Positions 24,954 through 34,727 of a stretch of DNA of 64,000 bases are shown here, in pieces. The position numbers and the translations under genes are program-made. Source of the stretch: Phycisphaerales bacterium (GTDB taxonomy: Bacteria > Planctomycetota > Phycisphaerae > Phycisphaerales > SM1A02); contig SIAM01000001.1 in the NCBI GenBank assembly GCA_009691785.1, positions 1 to 64,000 on the forward strand, written 5' to 3'. The notes beneath the pieces are model-generated. The model was given only the letters and a program-made list of their open reading frames with translations. It was not told where the DNA came from and searched no databases. How positions within the stretch are numbered: the first letter of the stretch is position 1; each line of letters starts with the position of its first letter.

Positions 24954-26875
24954 TTTTGAGCGCGCGCGTTCCACATGCTTTCATAAGCCCGCTCTAGATT
25001 GCGGGTGAAGCGCTCAACATTCATAAGCGGAGAAGCCAACATGCGCTCGCGCATTCCCACGCGCAAGGTGGAGAGTTTTTCCAAATTGCCCGCAAGCGCC
25101 ACGGCGATCTCAACATACTCGTTCTGATTATGAGCGATCAATTCTTGTAGACCCAAGTTGCTCATCTGGCTCACGCCCACGCGACCCACATGACTGGCGC
25201 CCTCAAGCGTGACCACTGGAACACCCATCCATAATGCGTCCAAGGTGGTGGTTGTTCCGTTGTAGGGAAATGGATCAAGCGCGATATCAATTGCGTTGTA
25301 GCGATTCATGTGTTCAACATGCGAAGGGTCATCGCCCTGAATGCGCAACTGCGACACAAGCACTCCGCAGGTCATGAATTGATGATGAATGAACTGCGTC
25401 ATGGGAACGCTTTCCAAATCCTTGTACTTTAAAAACAGGGTTGCCGTTGGAATGCGGTTGAGAATGTTGGACCACACACTGATGACTTTTGGCGTGATTT
25501 TTGCGAAATTATTGAACGAGCCAAATGTGACGCGTCCCGTGCGCTTGGCTGGCGGCGGTGTTACAAGCGGCGCGTCGGCAGGCGCGCTGTAGCATGAAAA
25601 ACTTTCCGGCATGCGATGCAACTTTTCGGTGTGAAACGCCTCGGTCAATCCTGGCGGATCAGCGAACGCATCCGTGATTCTGTAATCCATGGTCGACAAG
25701 CCCGTGGTGTTTGGATAGCCAAGCCAAGTCACCTGCACAGGGGCGGGCTTACGAGCAAACATTGGCAATCGATTGGTTGCGGTGTGACCAGACAAATCAA
25801 TCAGAATGTCAATGCCGTCGGCGCGAATCATGGCGGCAATGTCTGCGTCTGATTTTCCAACAAGACTGCGCCAATGGGTCACCAAGCTTTGAATGCGCTT
25901 GGTCATGTCATCAACAACGGTGTGGTGGTAATACGCAAACAACTCAAACTTGCTTTTATCGTGTGCCGCAAGCACCGGTTCAATAAAGTGTGAAACCGCG
26001 CGCTGGCGAAAGTCGCTTGAAACATAACCAATGCGAAGTGGTCGATGCGCGCCTGTCTGAATGTTGACTGGCGCTGGAGATTGAAGCGCCACCGATTTGG
26101 CCGCCACTCGCTCATGAAACTCACCAAATTTTTTGTGGGCCACGAATATTTTTTCCATGTTCGGAGTGGATTGATAATTCAAGGAGTACAAATAATTGCT
26201 GTGAATGAAGGGCTTGTCTGGCGCAAGCAAGAGCGCCATTTCATATTGATCAATGGCTTCCTCGGCCATGCCCTGCGCAAGCAACTGGTTGCCACTGTTG
26301 TTGAGCACGGTGGCGTTGGTTTCGGTTTCACAAATTACATTTAAAGAGATCAAGACATTTCCAAACTTCCAGCTTGAAACATCGTTGAATAAATCAAATG
26401 GCGTCTGCGAGGCGATTTTGCGAAAGCCCATAAGGTAAAGCCTTTGCGCGAGCAGTTGAAATGCCCAAGCTGATCGATTGAAATCTGTCGCATCAGTTTG
26501 TTCTCCATACAAAAGAGTTTGCAACTGAAACCGGTGAAGCGTTTCCAACTGCGATTCGGCAAATAAATTTGCAATGTGTTCAAGATTGGGAACGCACAGG
26601 CGCAAAACGCCCCCAGGAATGAGCACGCGGAATGCCTCGCGAAGCGCGTTGGGCAACTCCTTGCGAAATCCGAATCGTTGATAGACATATGGCGCGTATA
26701 TTTCCGCCACGGTGCGATTGGCGAACATGGAAAGATCGCTGCCGTCGCCAATCACATCCACGCCTGGCTTGGCGTGCCTGTTCATCAGAGTCCATCCTGG
26801 CTTGACCTCGCTTCCACCAATATGCAAGCGAATGAATTCTTTGGGCGCGACGGCGCCAGATGTTGGTTGAGACAT
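24950..26875 (-). CDS. Methyltransferase-like domain fused to GT41 glycosyltransferase
   Basis: 641 residues. Residues 1-190 are a methyltransferase-type domain homologous to the stand-alone protein at 16322-16879 (IRLHIGGSEVKPGWTLMN, then VLIPGGVLRLCVPNLEHI), again with a degenerate motif I. One or two TPR helices follow (NNSGNQLLAQGMAEEAIDQY, about 200-240). The GT41 catalytic domain starts at about 281 with RIGYVSSDFRQRAVSHFIEP. Here the first His of the DFRQH motif, the general position of human OGT H498, is Arg; this is unique among the eight copies in the window. ILIDLSGHTATNR, NNFAKITPKV and DPFPYNGTTTTLDALWMGVP are intact. There is no SEC-C. Its 5' end faces copy 6 divergently across 80 bases. 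Confidence 0.88.
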   Translation of the reverse strand: MSQPTSGAVAPKEFIRLHIGGSEVKPGWTLMNRHAKPGVDVIGDGSDLSMFANRTVAEIYAPYVYQRFGFRKELPNALREAFRVLIPGGVLRLCVPNLEHIANLFAESQLETLHRFQLQTLLYGEQTDATDFNRSAWAFQLLAQRLYLMGFRKIASQTPFDLFNDVSSWKFGNVLISLNVICETETNATVLNNSGNQLLAQGMAEEAIDQYEMALLLAPDKPFIHSNYLYSLNYQSTPNMEKIFVAHKKFGEFHERVAAKSVALQSPAPVNIQTGAHRPLRIGYVSSDFRQRAVSHFIEPVLAAHDKSKFELFAYYHHTVVDDMTKRIQSLVTHWRSLVGKSDADIAAMIRADGIDILIDLSGHTATNRLPMFARKPAPVQVTWLGYPNTTGLSTMDYRITDAFADPPGLTEAFHTEKLHRMPESFSCYSAPADAPLVTPPPAKRTGRVTFGSFNNFAKITPKVISVWSNILNRIPTATLFLKYKDLESVPMTQFIHHQFMTCGVLVSQLRIQGDDPSHVEHMNRYNAIDIALDPFPYNGTTTTLDALWMGVPVVTLEGASHVGRVGVSQMSNLGLQELIAHNQNEYVEIAVALAGNLEKLSTLRVGMRERMLASPLMNVERFTRNLERAYESMWNARAQK

Positions 26876-26955
26876 GCGCAGAAATAGTAGGTGAAATTTG
26901 GATTGCTGATGGGCGCGTATGCGGTTTGAATGACGACTTGCATTATGCTTTGACC

Positions 26956-28680
26956 ATGGCTAACAAAGGGCGAGTGCCTGGAAAATCTCCCATCAACAAC
27001 GCCATGACATTGGCGCAGCAATACCATGCGCAAGGCGCTTTGGACAAAGCGCTTTCTTTGTATGAGCAAGTGTTGTCTATCCAACCCAACCACGGCGACG
27101 CGTTGTGTTGGTTGGGCGTGCTGCGCTTTCAGAGTGGCGACAGCCAAAATGCAATTGAATTATTGCGCCGCTCCACGGAGTGCCGCCCCGCACAGGCTAA
27201 ATTTTTCTACAACTTGGGTAAAGTTCACCACACGATTGGTGATATTCCAGAGGCGATTACCGCGTATCAACGCGCGATTGATATTGATCCGCGACAACCG
27301 CAGGCGCATTGCAATTTGGCAAACGCGCAACAGATGCTGGGCCATTTAGACGAAGCGTTGAAACAATTTGAACGCGCCATGGTGGCGTGTCCAACATCCC
27401 CGATTCTGCGCACCATGTATTTGTGCGCGCTGAATTATTTACCAAGTCCGGATCGCCAGGCGATTTTTGCCGCCCACAAAAAATTTGGCGACTTGTTTGA
27501 GGCGCCGCTGCGACCGCAGGCGTCGGTGGCCAATGCCAATCAACACTCGGATGCCCAGACGGGAGCCGCGACGCCACGCCCGCTTCGCATTGGCTATGTG
27601 TCGCCAGACTTCAAGCAACATTCCGTGGCACATTTCATAGAGCCCGTGTTGACCGCTCATGACAAAAGCAAGTTTGAGGTGTTCTGCTATTCAAACAACT
27701 TCATGAGTGACGAAGTGACTGAGCGAATCAAATCACAATGCGCGCATTGGCGTGTGATTGCGAATCAATCCGATGAAGTGGTGGCGCAACAAATTCGCGA
27801 TGATGGCATTGACATACTTGTGGATTTGGCGGGACACACGCCGGAAAATCGATTAATGGTGTTCGCGCGCAAACCCGCTCCTGTGCAAGTGACTTGGCTT
27901 GGCTATCCAAACACCACGGGCCTGACGAGCATGGATTACAGAATCACGGACGCGTTGGCGGATCCCGTTGGTGAAACCGAGTCGTTCCACAGTGAAAAAC
28001 TTCTTCGACTACCTGAATGTTTTTCCTGCTTCGAGCCGCCACGAGAAAGTCCAAAAGTTGGCGCGCTACCCGCGCTGGCGGCGGGCCACATGACATTTGG
28101 TTCTTTCAACAATGCGCAGAAGATGACCCCCCAGGTGATCGCGCTATGGTCAAACATTCTCAAGCGCGTGCCACAATCGCGCCTGATGCTGAAGTATCAA
28201 GGCCTTGATTCGCCATTTATGAGCGCGCTGCTGCGTGAACAATTTTCCAAACATGGCATTGAGCGGGATCGCTTAGACATTCTTGGCAAAGACATTTCAC
28301 AACATGACCACATGAATCGCTACAACCAGATTGACATTGGTCTTGATCCGTTTCCATACAACGGAACAACCACCACATGCGACGCGTTATGGATGGGCGT
28401 GCCGGTGATCACGCTTGCGGGCATCAACCATGTTGGGCGCGTTGGAGTAAGTCAAATGGAAAACCTTGGCTTGCCCGAGTTGATCGCGCGTGATGGGGAT
28501 GACTATGTTCAGATTGCCGCCAGGCTTGCGGGCGATCTGGAAAAACTTGCGGCAATGCGCGCTGATTTGCGAGAGCGCATGATGCGGTCGCCTCTGACAA
28601 ATGTTGCGCGCTTCACGCGCTATCTAGAGGCGGCGTATCAAGACATGTGGCGCAACCATGTCAATTCGCCCATGGCTTGA
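26956..28680 (+). CDS. TPR / GT41 glycosyltransferase without SEC-C, copy 6
   Basis: 574 residues from the ATG at 26956 (ACCATGGCT); longer in-frame starts would overlap the divergent neighbour. The N-terminus (MANKGRVPGKSPINNAMTLA) lacks SEC-C and goes straight into TPRs at about 15-165 (ALSLYEQVLSIQPNHGDALC, then IPEAITAYQRAIDIDPRQPQ). The catalytic domain from about 211 starts RIGYVSPDFKQHSVAHFIEP. LVDLAGHTPENR, VTWLGYPNTTGLTSMDYRIT, Lys in NAQKMTPQV and DPFPYNGTTTTCDALWMGVP are present. It is transcribed apart from the four-gene operon, divergently from the MT-OGT fusion, so it may share a promoter region with it. Confidence 0.9.
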   Translation: MANKGRVPGKSPINNAMTLAQQYHAQGALDKALSLYEQVLSIQPNHGDALCWLGVLRFQSGDSQNAIELLRRSTECRPAQAKFFYNLGKVHHTIGDIPEAITAYQRAIDIDPRQPQAHCNLANAQQMLGHLDEALKQFERAMVACPTSPILRTMYLCALNYLPSPDRQAIFAAHKKFGDLFEAPLRPQASVANANQHSDAQTGAATPRPLRIGYVSPDFKQHSVAHFIEPVLTAHDKSKFEVFCYSNNFMSDEVTERIKSQCAHWRVIANQSDEVVAQQIRDDGIDILVDLAGHTPENRLMVFARKPAPVQVTWLGYPNTTGLTSMDYRITDALADPVGETESFHSEKLLRLPECFSCFEPPRESPKVGALPALAAGHMTFGSFNNAQKMTPQVIALWSNILKRVPQSRLMLKYQGLDSPFMSALLREQFSKHGIERDRLDILGKDISQHDHMNRYNQIDIGLDPFPYNGTTTTCDALWMGVPVITLAGINHVGRVGVSQMENLGLPELIARDGDDYVQIAARLAGDLEKLAAMRADLRERMMRSPLTNVARFTRYLEAAYQDMWRNHVNSPMA

Positions 28681-29343
28681 CTACGACAGAATTTTTTGCA
28701 ACACAAACTGCAAGAACAACATGGCTGCGGGTGATCAAGTGCTGACGGAGAAACTTGCCCGCGAAAAATTATACGACACATTCGCCCCGTGCCGCAACGA
28801 ACAAAACATGATTTTAGTTGGAATGGGTTGCACGCCGGAACATTCACCACAATGGAGATACGCGAACTGTGGGAACTACTTCGGCAAACGGAATAATTTT
28901 TCAATCGTTGCAATGAGCGCTTTAAGCAAATCAAAATTGGCCAGTCGCAAACGTGTGAGCACTAGGTTTCGATGGCTATTGAACCGCTACTTTCAGGCAT
29001 TCTGCCTATGCCTTTGATGCAAATTGTTGGCGCAACTATGTTGGAAACAATGACAACCATGCCTCACAATGGCAATACGATTCCGCATTCACACCGCGAG
29101 CGATTCCGTGAGTTCGTAAGGTTTCCTTGCACAAATACTTTGGATGTGGGCATAAGTCAGGGCGATCATGCGTATCACTTGAATAAGAAATACGTCAAGG
29201 CCAAATTGATTTTAAATGCCATATGCCGCTCTCACCAAATAAATAGCGAAGTGATAAACGTTCTGAATTGCGCTTAGAAACTTATAAATGAGTGGCAGAC
29301 TTACGTTTGCCTTTGTATCAACCAGTGATGCGTGCTATGAAAT
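28681..29343. other. 663-base region without a convincing gene
   Basis: The longest frames here (28658-29017 and 28972-29277, plus strand) have no recognisable motif and use codons unlike the neighbours. Base composition is more AT-rich than the flanks and stops are frequent. It may be decayed coding DNA or regulatory sequence between copy 6 and the convergent guanine deaminase gene. Confidence 0.5.
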
Positions 29344-29835
29344 TTAATAGCCAATTCGTTTGGAATTATTTATCCAATCCACAAACGCCTGATGCGCCTC
29401 GTCGCGCAACAACTGCGTCATGGGAATGGCGCGCGCTTGCGGAGCCTTTGCAATCTCTTGATAAATGAAGCCGTCGTCAAATTGAATGTTGGCGGCGTCG
29501 GTCTTGGTGTTGGCGTAGAAAATTTTTCCCAGGCGCGCCCAATAAATGGCGGACAGGCACATGGGACACGGCTCGCAACTTGTGTAAATAACGGCGTCGG
29601 ACAAATCGAAATTGTTGATGCGCGCGCAGGCGGCGCGAATAGCCACCACTTCCGCATGCGCGGTGGGATCATTGGTAGCCGTGACGCGGTTGAAACCTTC
29701 GCCAATGATGGTTCCATCTTTCACAATCACGGCGCCAAATGGGCCGCCGTTGCGCTGCGAAACATTTTCGCGAGACAACGCGATGGCGCGGAGCATGAAT
29801 TGTTGGTCCTGTTGCTCGTCCGATGATTTGTTCAT
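29344..29835 (-). CDS. guaD: Guanine deaminase (cytidine deaminase-like fold)
   Basis: 163 residues from the ATG at 29835; a longer frame reaches 29853. The zinc site is visible: PTAHAEVVAI (His ligand, catalytic Glu) and YTSCEPCPMCLSAIYWAR (PCxxC ligands). NGGPFGAVIVKDG, the NxVT segment FNRVTATNDPTAHAE and FDDGFIYQEIAKA are the pattern of Bacillus-type guanine deaminase rather than TadA, which lacks FDDxFIY. It converts guanine to xanthine, the entry to purine breakdown. That fits its place 128 bases downstream of the ureide fusion gene on the same strand. Confidence 0.88.
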   Translation of the reverse strand: MNKSSDEQQDQQFMLRAIALSRENVSQRNGGPFGAVIVKDGTIIGEGFNRVTATNDPTAHAEVVAIRAACARINNFDLSDAVIYTSCEPCPMCLSAIYWARLGKIFYANTKTDAANIQFDDGFIYQEIAKAPQARAIPMTQLLRDEAHQAFVDWINNSKRIGY

Positions 29836-29963
29836 GCTTTCATCTTCCCACAAATACGCGAAAGAAATCGCTTGATGTTGCCGTACTTGTCTTCAATTCA
29901 ATGTGATCCATGGGTCTCCAGAGTATGCGTAAAAAATTAAACAATACACGCGGGGGCTTGTGT

Positions 29964-32900
29964 TCATAGAGCTGCGAATACTCGCACACGATTCATGCCG
30001 CCATCTGGAAATGCGCTGACGCGAATTTGGTCGCAGACTTCTGGATGACTGAAGGAAAATTGAATTGAGTTGGCGGCGAAGGACTTTACATTTGTGCGCT
30101 TGACCAGTGGAACCCACTTGTTGTTGCACAAGCCTTCGACCGTTATTTCACGCGGATTGTTATTCACAAAATATGTGAACGCAATTTCAACGCGGCCAAT
30201 TCGCGCGGGCTTGGCAAGCGCAATGACCACATTTTCGCTGTGACCCGCGTCGCGGCTGCGCGCCGATTCAAGACCATCGAACATATTCAACGGCGGATAC
30301 GGCGAAATCACTTGCGCGGCAGGTCCGTAATGTTGATTGGAAGCGGACACAATCGTGGCGCCAAACGCGGCGCACGCGAGATCGAATTCACTTTGCGTGG
30401 AGCGCGCAAGATTGCGCTTGATGGCGTCGCTGCTAGCGGCGTACTTGGGCGTGAGGGGCTTGCGTGTTTGCGCATCAAATGGCGGACAAGCAACGCAAGG
30501 TTGCGCAAGCAACTTCGCTTTCTCGTGCGCTGGCAGATTTTTTCCGTACAACGCCAGGCGCGTGACGCCGCCATCGGGAAACATGGAAACTTGAATGCGC
30601 GTGAACAACGCATCTTGTGACACGGCGTTGAATGCGTGAAACGAATGACCCGCAAGCGGCGAGCGCGCGACAATCTCTTTCCAACATTTGCAAGTGGCGT
30701 CCCAGCCTTGCACGCGAATGGCGGGCGCGTGATTGCCCGAATGAAATTGCGTTGACACGCTGACGCAATCAATCGCGGCGGGGTGGAGCATTTGGAAGAT
30801 CAAATGGTCGCACTCGCGCGGATTGTGGCGAACACTTTCCCAACTATCCATAATTTTCCCCTGCTTGCCAAACAGCGCGGGTTCAAATGTTGGTTGATTG
30901 GGCGAAAGAAGATTCTCAGCACGCGCGAAGCGCTGATTTGAAACTTCTTCAATGCGCGCGCCAACCGCAAGATTAAAATCCGCAAGCGCGTCGCGCACCC
31001 CACGCCGCGTGATGGCCTCAGGAAGATCGGCTTGGAACGCGCCAAAAATAAGTTCACGGTAGCCGGCGTTCACGCGCTGTTCCTGCGGAATATCTTCGGC
31101 GGCAAATTCGTTTTGGAAACGCGCGGCATCAATGCCTTGCATGTTGAAGTGGTGCAACACAATCTGCGCCGCCTGCGCAATAAACAATACGCCGTTGTGT
31201 TCGCCATTTGCAAGAATGACCAAACCCGCGCCCTTGTCGGGACCCGCGTAACAATGAATGAACAACGCGCGAAAGCCGTCATTGGCGCCTTGATGAATGC
31301 ACAAACGATTTGGTCCAGCGTTGGCCGTGAAAATGCCAAGCCCCATATTGCAACCCATGAATTTTTGCGAACCCTTGTCCACGCCATGCAACATGCGCAC
31401 CGCGGTGTCATGCGAAATTGGACCCGCCCCTTCAAGATTGTGATACGCACTGGTGAGCGCGCGAAGAAATGTGGCAACGTCTTGCGCGGGCGCAACGACG
31501 CCGGCCGCAAAAGCTGGAAACATAATGCGAGTGCCTTCTATTTCTTGGCCCGAATCTTTGTAGCCGCTGGCATATTCCATGTTCGCTTGATTGGATTGCT
31601 CAAACGTGAACAAGTTCATCTGCAACGCGCGCAGAAACGGCGCGGTGAGTGTTGCAATTTCCTGCGCGGCGAGTGTTTCAATGACATGCTCAAGCACAAT
31701 GAAGCCGCCACCGGAATATTGAAACGCGCTGCCGGGTTCATTGAGGACTCCCGTTTGTTCATAGTTAAATTGATCATGCTCAGCGATCAACTGGGTTGTG
31801 CTGGGCATGGGTTGTTCCGTGGAAATTCCTCTGACATAGTGAAGGTTCAGCGCTTCATGACTCATCAAATGCGCAAGCGTGACTTGATCGGCCCATTCTG
31901 GATGCTTTGCGTTGAGTGAAAGCACGCGAATGCTAGAGGAAGTCTTGGACAACAACGCGTTCACGCATGTATCAAGCGAAATATTGGCGGCGCGAAAATA
32001 TTCCATAGCAAAACATGTGGCAATGCTTTTACTCAGCGACGCAATTTCAAAACATGTGTGTGGAGTGACGGGCTTTGCCGCGGCGCGATGTCCAAACTGT
32101 AATGATTGACTGGCACCATCCGCGGCGGACACGCTGATCGAAGCGCCAACAACATTGTGCCGCTGCATTGCGGCTTGAATGTGCTCAACAACAGAGTCAA
32201 TTGGTTGCGCGCATAAACGCTTGCGCGTGATCTGCCACAACGCTTCACGCGCGTTGACTAGTTCCTGCTCTGCAGAATTTTTCAGGCGCTCTTGCAGAGC
32301 GGCCAACATTTCATCGCCAGACTTTCCTTGCGCTGAAATGAGGAATTTGAATTTGAATTTCTCCAAGTAGCGCGCGCCAAGCAGACGAAGTTGCTCCAAA
32401 GGTGCCTGCGCTTGCAACACTTTGGATTGCTCGCACGCGGCAGTGGCATCAAGCGTGCGCGCGCTCTCGCCAATGTCGCCGTGAAAGCTGGCGGCTTCAA
32501 GCACATCGGCCACGCTGAACGATTGAATCAGTTGCTGCGCGGCGCGCAAATCCAAAACAGGCGAACGCGACATGGCACTGGCAAATGTGTGGCTTCCGCA
32601 CGCGCTGAAATAAGCGTGATAGCGAGCAACATGCGCAGGCAATTGATATTTGCGTGGTTCAATTTCCGCCATGGTTTTCCACGGATCGCTTTCATTGCGA
32701 ATGCAATCCAATGTGAACGGAAGCAGCAACTCGGAGGCAAACTCCACAGGCTTGTCGCTGCTCATCAGCTGCAACATGATGTTCATGGCAACGGGGTACC
32801 ACTTGCGCGTGCGATCATTCCATTTCACTTGCGTGATCTTGTCGACGGTGGACAAATCTTTTTGAATAAAGCGCAATTCTTCATGCGCAATGCGCACAAA

Positions 32901-34727
32901 TTCCTGGACATCAAATCGCCCGTGGTGCAACTCGTGCCACACTTCCCAGCGCGAACGCTCGGCGGTTGCCAAGTCGTCCATCACGCGAACGGGTACGCCG
33001 TCAATCGTGGCGGGAAGCGCAACGCAACCATTGCCGCTAAGCCAGTCGGTGAGATATTGCAGCGACTGGAAAATGTTGTAGCGAATTTCGCGCGGATCAT
33101 TGTTGGCGATGAAGTTGGATTGCTTTTCGTCGGCCACCAACAGCGCGCGCGGATAGAGCGCGTCGGCTGGATCAAGCCCGGCAACATCCGCGCCATGAAT
33201 GAAGGCCAACATGTCGGCGTGATATTTGGGAAGCAGAAGCGCCTTGACTAAATTGTCCAGCGCTGCACGGTCCGAATTTTGAAATCGCTTCCACGCTTCT
33301 ACCAGCGCCAAACCAAGCCGCACAAAGTCCGGGTGCGCCACCCAAAAACCGTTCAAATTGCGCTTCAATTGAGTTATGACATCCTTGATGAAGCCCTTGA
33401 TGGCAACTTGAAACGAATCGCTTTGCATGTCGCCATCGGAAGGCAGCACGCCATACATGCCGCCAATTTTTATGCCGCCGCGCGCGCCAACAACATTGGC
33501 CAACAAATCATGCGAGGCCTTGATGTGCTTGATCACAATATTGGGATCGGCCTTCACCGGTATGCGATAATTGGCGTCCTCCTTCATCAAGCGCGCGGTG
33601 GACGCAAGGTAATCGTGCCAACCAAGCGAGGCGCCTGCGAAATACGGATGCAGCGCGTCCATAATTTCATTCACGCGAAATACCGCGCGCGGATTTTCCA
33701 GAACAATCATCAGGCGAATGGTGCCAATTTGATATTGCGGATGGGCGCGCTGAATCAATCGCTCGGCGTGCTCAATCATGACGCGGATGTACGCGGCCTC
33801 TTCTTCGTTCTCCAACTTTGGAACATAAAATGCCAACGCCTTGGGGTTGTTCCAGTTCGCGTAAAGATGCAGCGCGAAGTCATACAAGTGCAGCGGCAGC
33901 GGATTTTGTTTGTAGAACAAGAACGCGCATGGCATGGCGAGCCCTGGAAAACGCTTGATTGGCTGCGATAAATGGCTGGTTTCCAGCGCGTAGTTCTTGC
34001 CCGTGCGCTGATCCGTGAATGAAATATTTTTCTTGAAACAGTTGGTCAGGTTTTCACCCGCAAGAACCAGATCCGCGCGCAAAGGTGTTTTTGAATCCTC
34101 GTCATCGGCCCCCCACATGGGCGCGCCAGTGAAATTGCGCAACAAGTCCGCCACAATCGGAGGCTCGCCGGGCAACTTACGGTGAAACGCGTTCATGGCG
34201 TTGATGGAAAGTTTGGCGTCATCCGGCGGACCGAACAAAGTCACATGGTGCCCAAGCAAAAATTCTGGAATAGGCGCGACTGGTTTACCGCCACCCGCCT
34301 TGCAATAAAATTCATTCTTGGGACCGACCACAATTCGGCCGTCAGCGTCCTCTTGGCCAAGAATAGTTTGATAATCGCGGTCGCCATAGTCCACGCGCAA
34401 CTTGCGATTCAGTTCAAAGCAGGCGCGCGTTCGCTGATCAATGAACTCGCGGTCCATGACGCGTTGGCGCAACACGGCGCGCAAATCACCTTTTACAAGA
34501 TCAAAAAGTTCGCACAAAAATCGAAGGGCATCCGGAGTTTCCAGCCCCCCGCTTTCGCCAACCTGCAACACGTCAGCCACGCCATCCACCGCGCGCATCT
34601 GCGGCCGAAGATGCGCCATGAAATCGTTGGAGATGAACTCGCGGTAGTCAGTATTCTTCAATTCTTGGTTGTCACTGTCACCGCGCATATAGAGAAGATA
34701 CACATGGCGGCGTGATTTCACTTTCAC
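29964..34727 (-). CDS. Four-domain ureide/glyoxylate enzyme: malate synthase - OHCU decarboxylase - serine hydrolase - allantoicase
   Basis: 1587 residues, GTG start at 34727; GTG 34721 (with GGGAG before it) and ATG 34688 are alternatives. (1) Residues 1 to about 640: malate synthase A-like, with IVLENPRAVFRVNEI (Glu 344), LGWHDYLAS (370-373, usual GRWDY altered), GNGCVALP and MDDLATAERSR. (2) About 715-838: OHCU decarboxylase, with the FASAMSRSP start and LRLLGARYLEKFKFKFLIS, then GKSGDEML. (3) About 845-1190: beta-lactamase/family S12-like serine hydrolase with SLSK (Ser 897, Lys 900), YSGGG (Tyr 1004) and HQG (His 1145). (4) About 1258-1587: allantoicase of normal length with two similar lobes, each ending FPDGGxxRxxxxG/A. 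Together: OHCU to allantoin, allantoate to ureidoglycolate, glyoxylate plus acetyl-CoA to malate. No frameshift is seen. Divergent from the HIU hydrolase gene. Confidence 0.9.
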   Translation of the reverse strand: MKVKSRRHVYLLYMRGDSDNQELKNTDYREFISNDFMAHLRPQMRAVDGVADVLQVGESGGLETPDALRFLCELFDLVKGDLRAVLRQRVMDREFIDQRTRACFELNRKLRVDYGDRDYQTILGQEDADGRIVVGPKNEFYCKAGGGKPVAPIPEFLLGHHVTLFGPPDDAKLSINAMNAFHRKLPGEPPIVADLLRNFTGAPMWGADDEDSKTPLRADLVLAGENLTNCFKKNISFTDQRTGKNYALETSHLSQPIKRFPGLAMPCAFLFYKQNPLPLHLYDFALHLYANWNNPKALAFYVPKLENEEEAAYIRVMIEHAERLIQRAHPQYQIGTIRLMIVLENPRAVFRVNEIMDALHPYFAGASLGWHDYLASTARLMKEDANYRIPVKADPNIVIKHIKASHDLLANVVGARGGIKIGGMYGVLPSDGDMQSDSFQVAIKGFIKDVITQLKRNLNGFWVAHPDFVRLGLALVEAWKRFQNSDRAALDNLVKALLLPKYHADMLAFIHGADVAGLDPADALYPRALLVADEKQSNFIANNDPREIRYNIFQSLQYLTDWLSGNGCVALPATIDGVPVRVMDDLATAERSRWEVWHELHHGRFDVQEFVRIAHEELRFIQKDLSTVDKITQVKWNDRTRKWYPVAMNIMLQLMSSDKPVEFASELLLPFTLDCIRNESDPWKTMAEIEPRKYQLPAHVARYHAYFSACGSHTFASAMSRSPVLDLRAAQQLIQSFSVADVLEAASFHGDIGESARTLDATAACEQSKVLQAQAPLEQLRLLGARYLEKFKFKFLISAQGKSGDEMLAALQERLKNSAEQELVNAREALWQITRKRLCAQPIDSVVEHIQAAMQRHNVVGASISVSAADGASQSLQFGHRAAAKPVTPHTCFEIASLSKSIATCFAMEYFRAANISLDTCVNALLSKTSSSIRVLSLNAKHPEWADQVTLAHLMSHEALNLHYVRGISTEQPMPSTTQLIAEHDQFNYEQTGVLNEPGSAFQYSGGGFIVLEHVIETLAAQEIATLTAPFLRALQMNLFTFEQSNQANMEYASGYKDSGQEIEGTRIMFPAFAAGVVAPAQDVATFLRALTSAYHNLEGAGPISHDTAVRMLHGVDKGSQKFMGCNMGLGIFTANAGPNRLCIHQGANDGFRALFIHCYAGPDKGAGLVILANGEHNGVLFIAQAAQIVLHHFNMQGIDAARFQNEFAAEDIPQEQRVNAGYRELIFGAFQADLPEAITRRGVRDALADFNLAVGARIEEVSNQRFARAENLLSPNQPTFEPALFGKQGKIMDSWESVRHNPRECDHLIFQMLHPAAIDCVSVSTQFHSGNHAPAIRVQGWDATCKCWKEIVARSPLAGHSFHAFNAVSQDALFTRIQVSMFPDGGVTRLALYGKNLPAHEKAKLLAQPCVACPPFDAQTRKPLTPKYAASSDAIKRNLARSTQSEFDLACAAFGATIVSASNQHYGPAAQVISPYPPLNMFDGLESARSRDAGHSENVVIALAKPARIGRVEIAFTYFVNNNPREITVEGLCNNKWVPLVKRTNVKSFAANSIQFSFSHPEVCDQIRVSAFPDGGMNRVRVFAAL

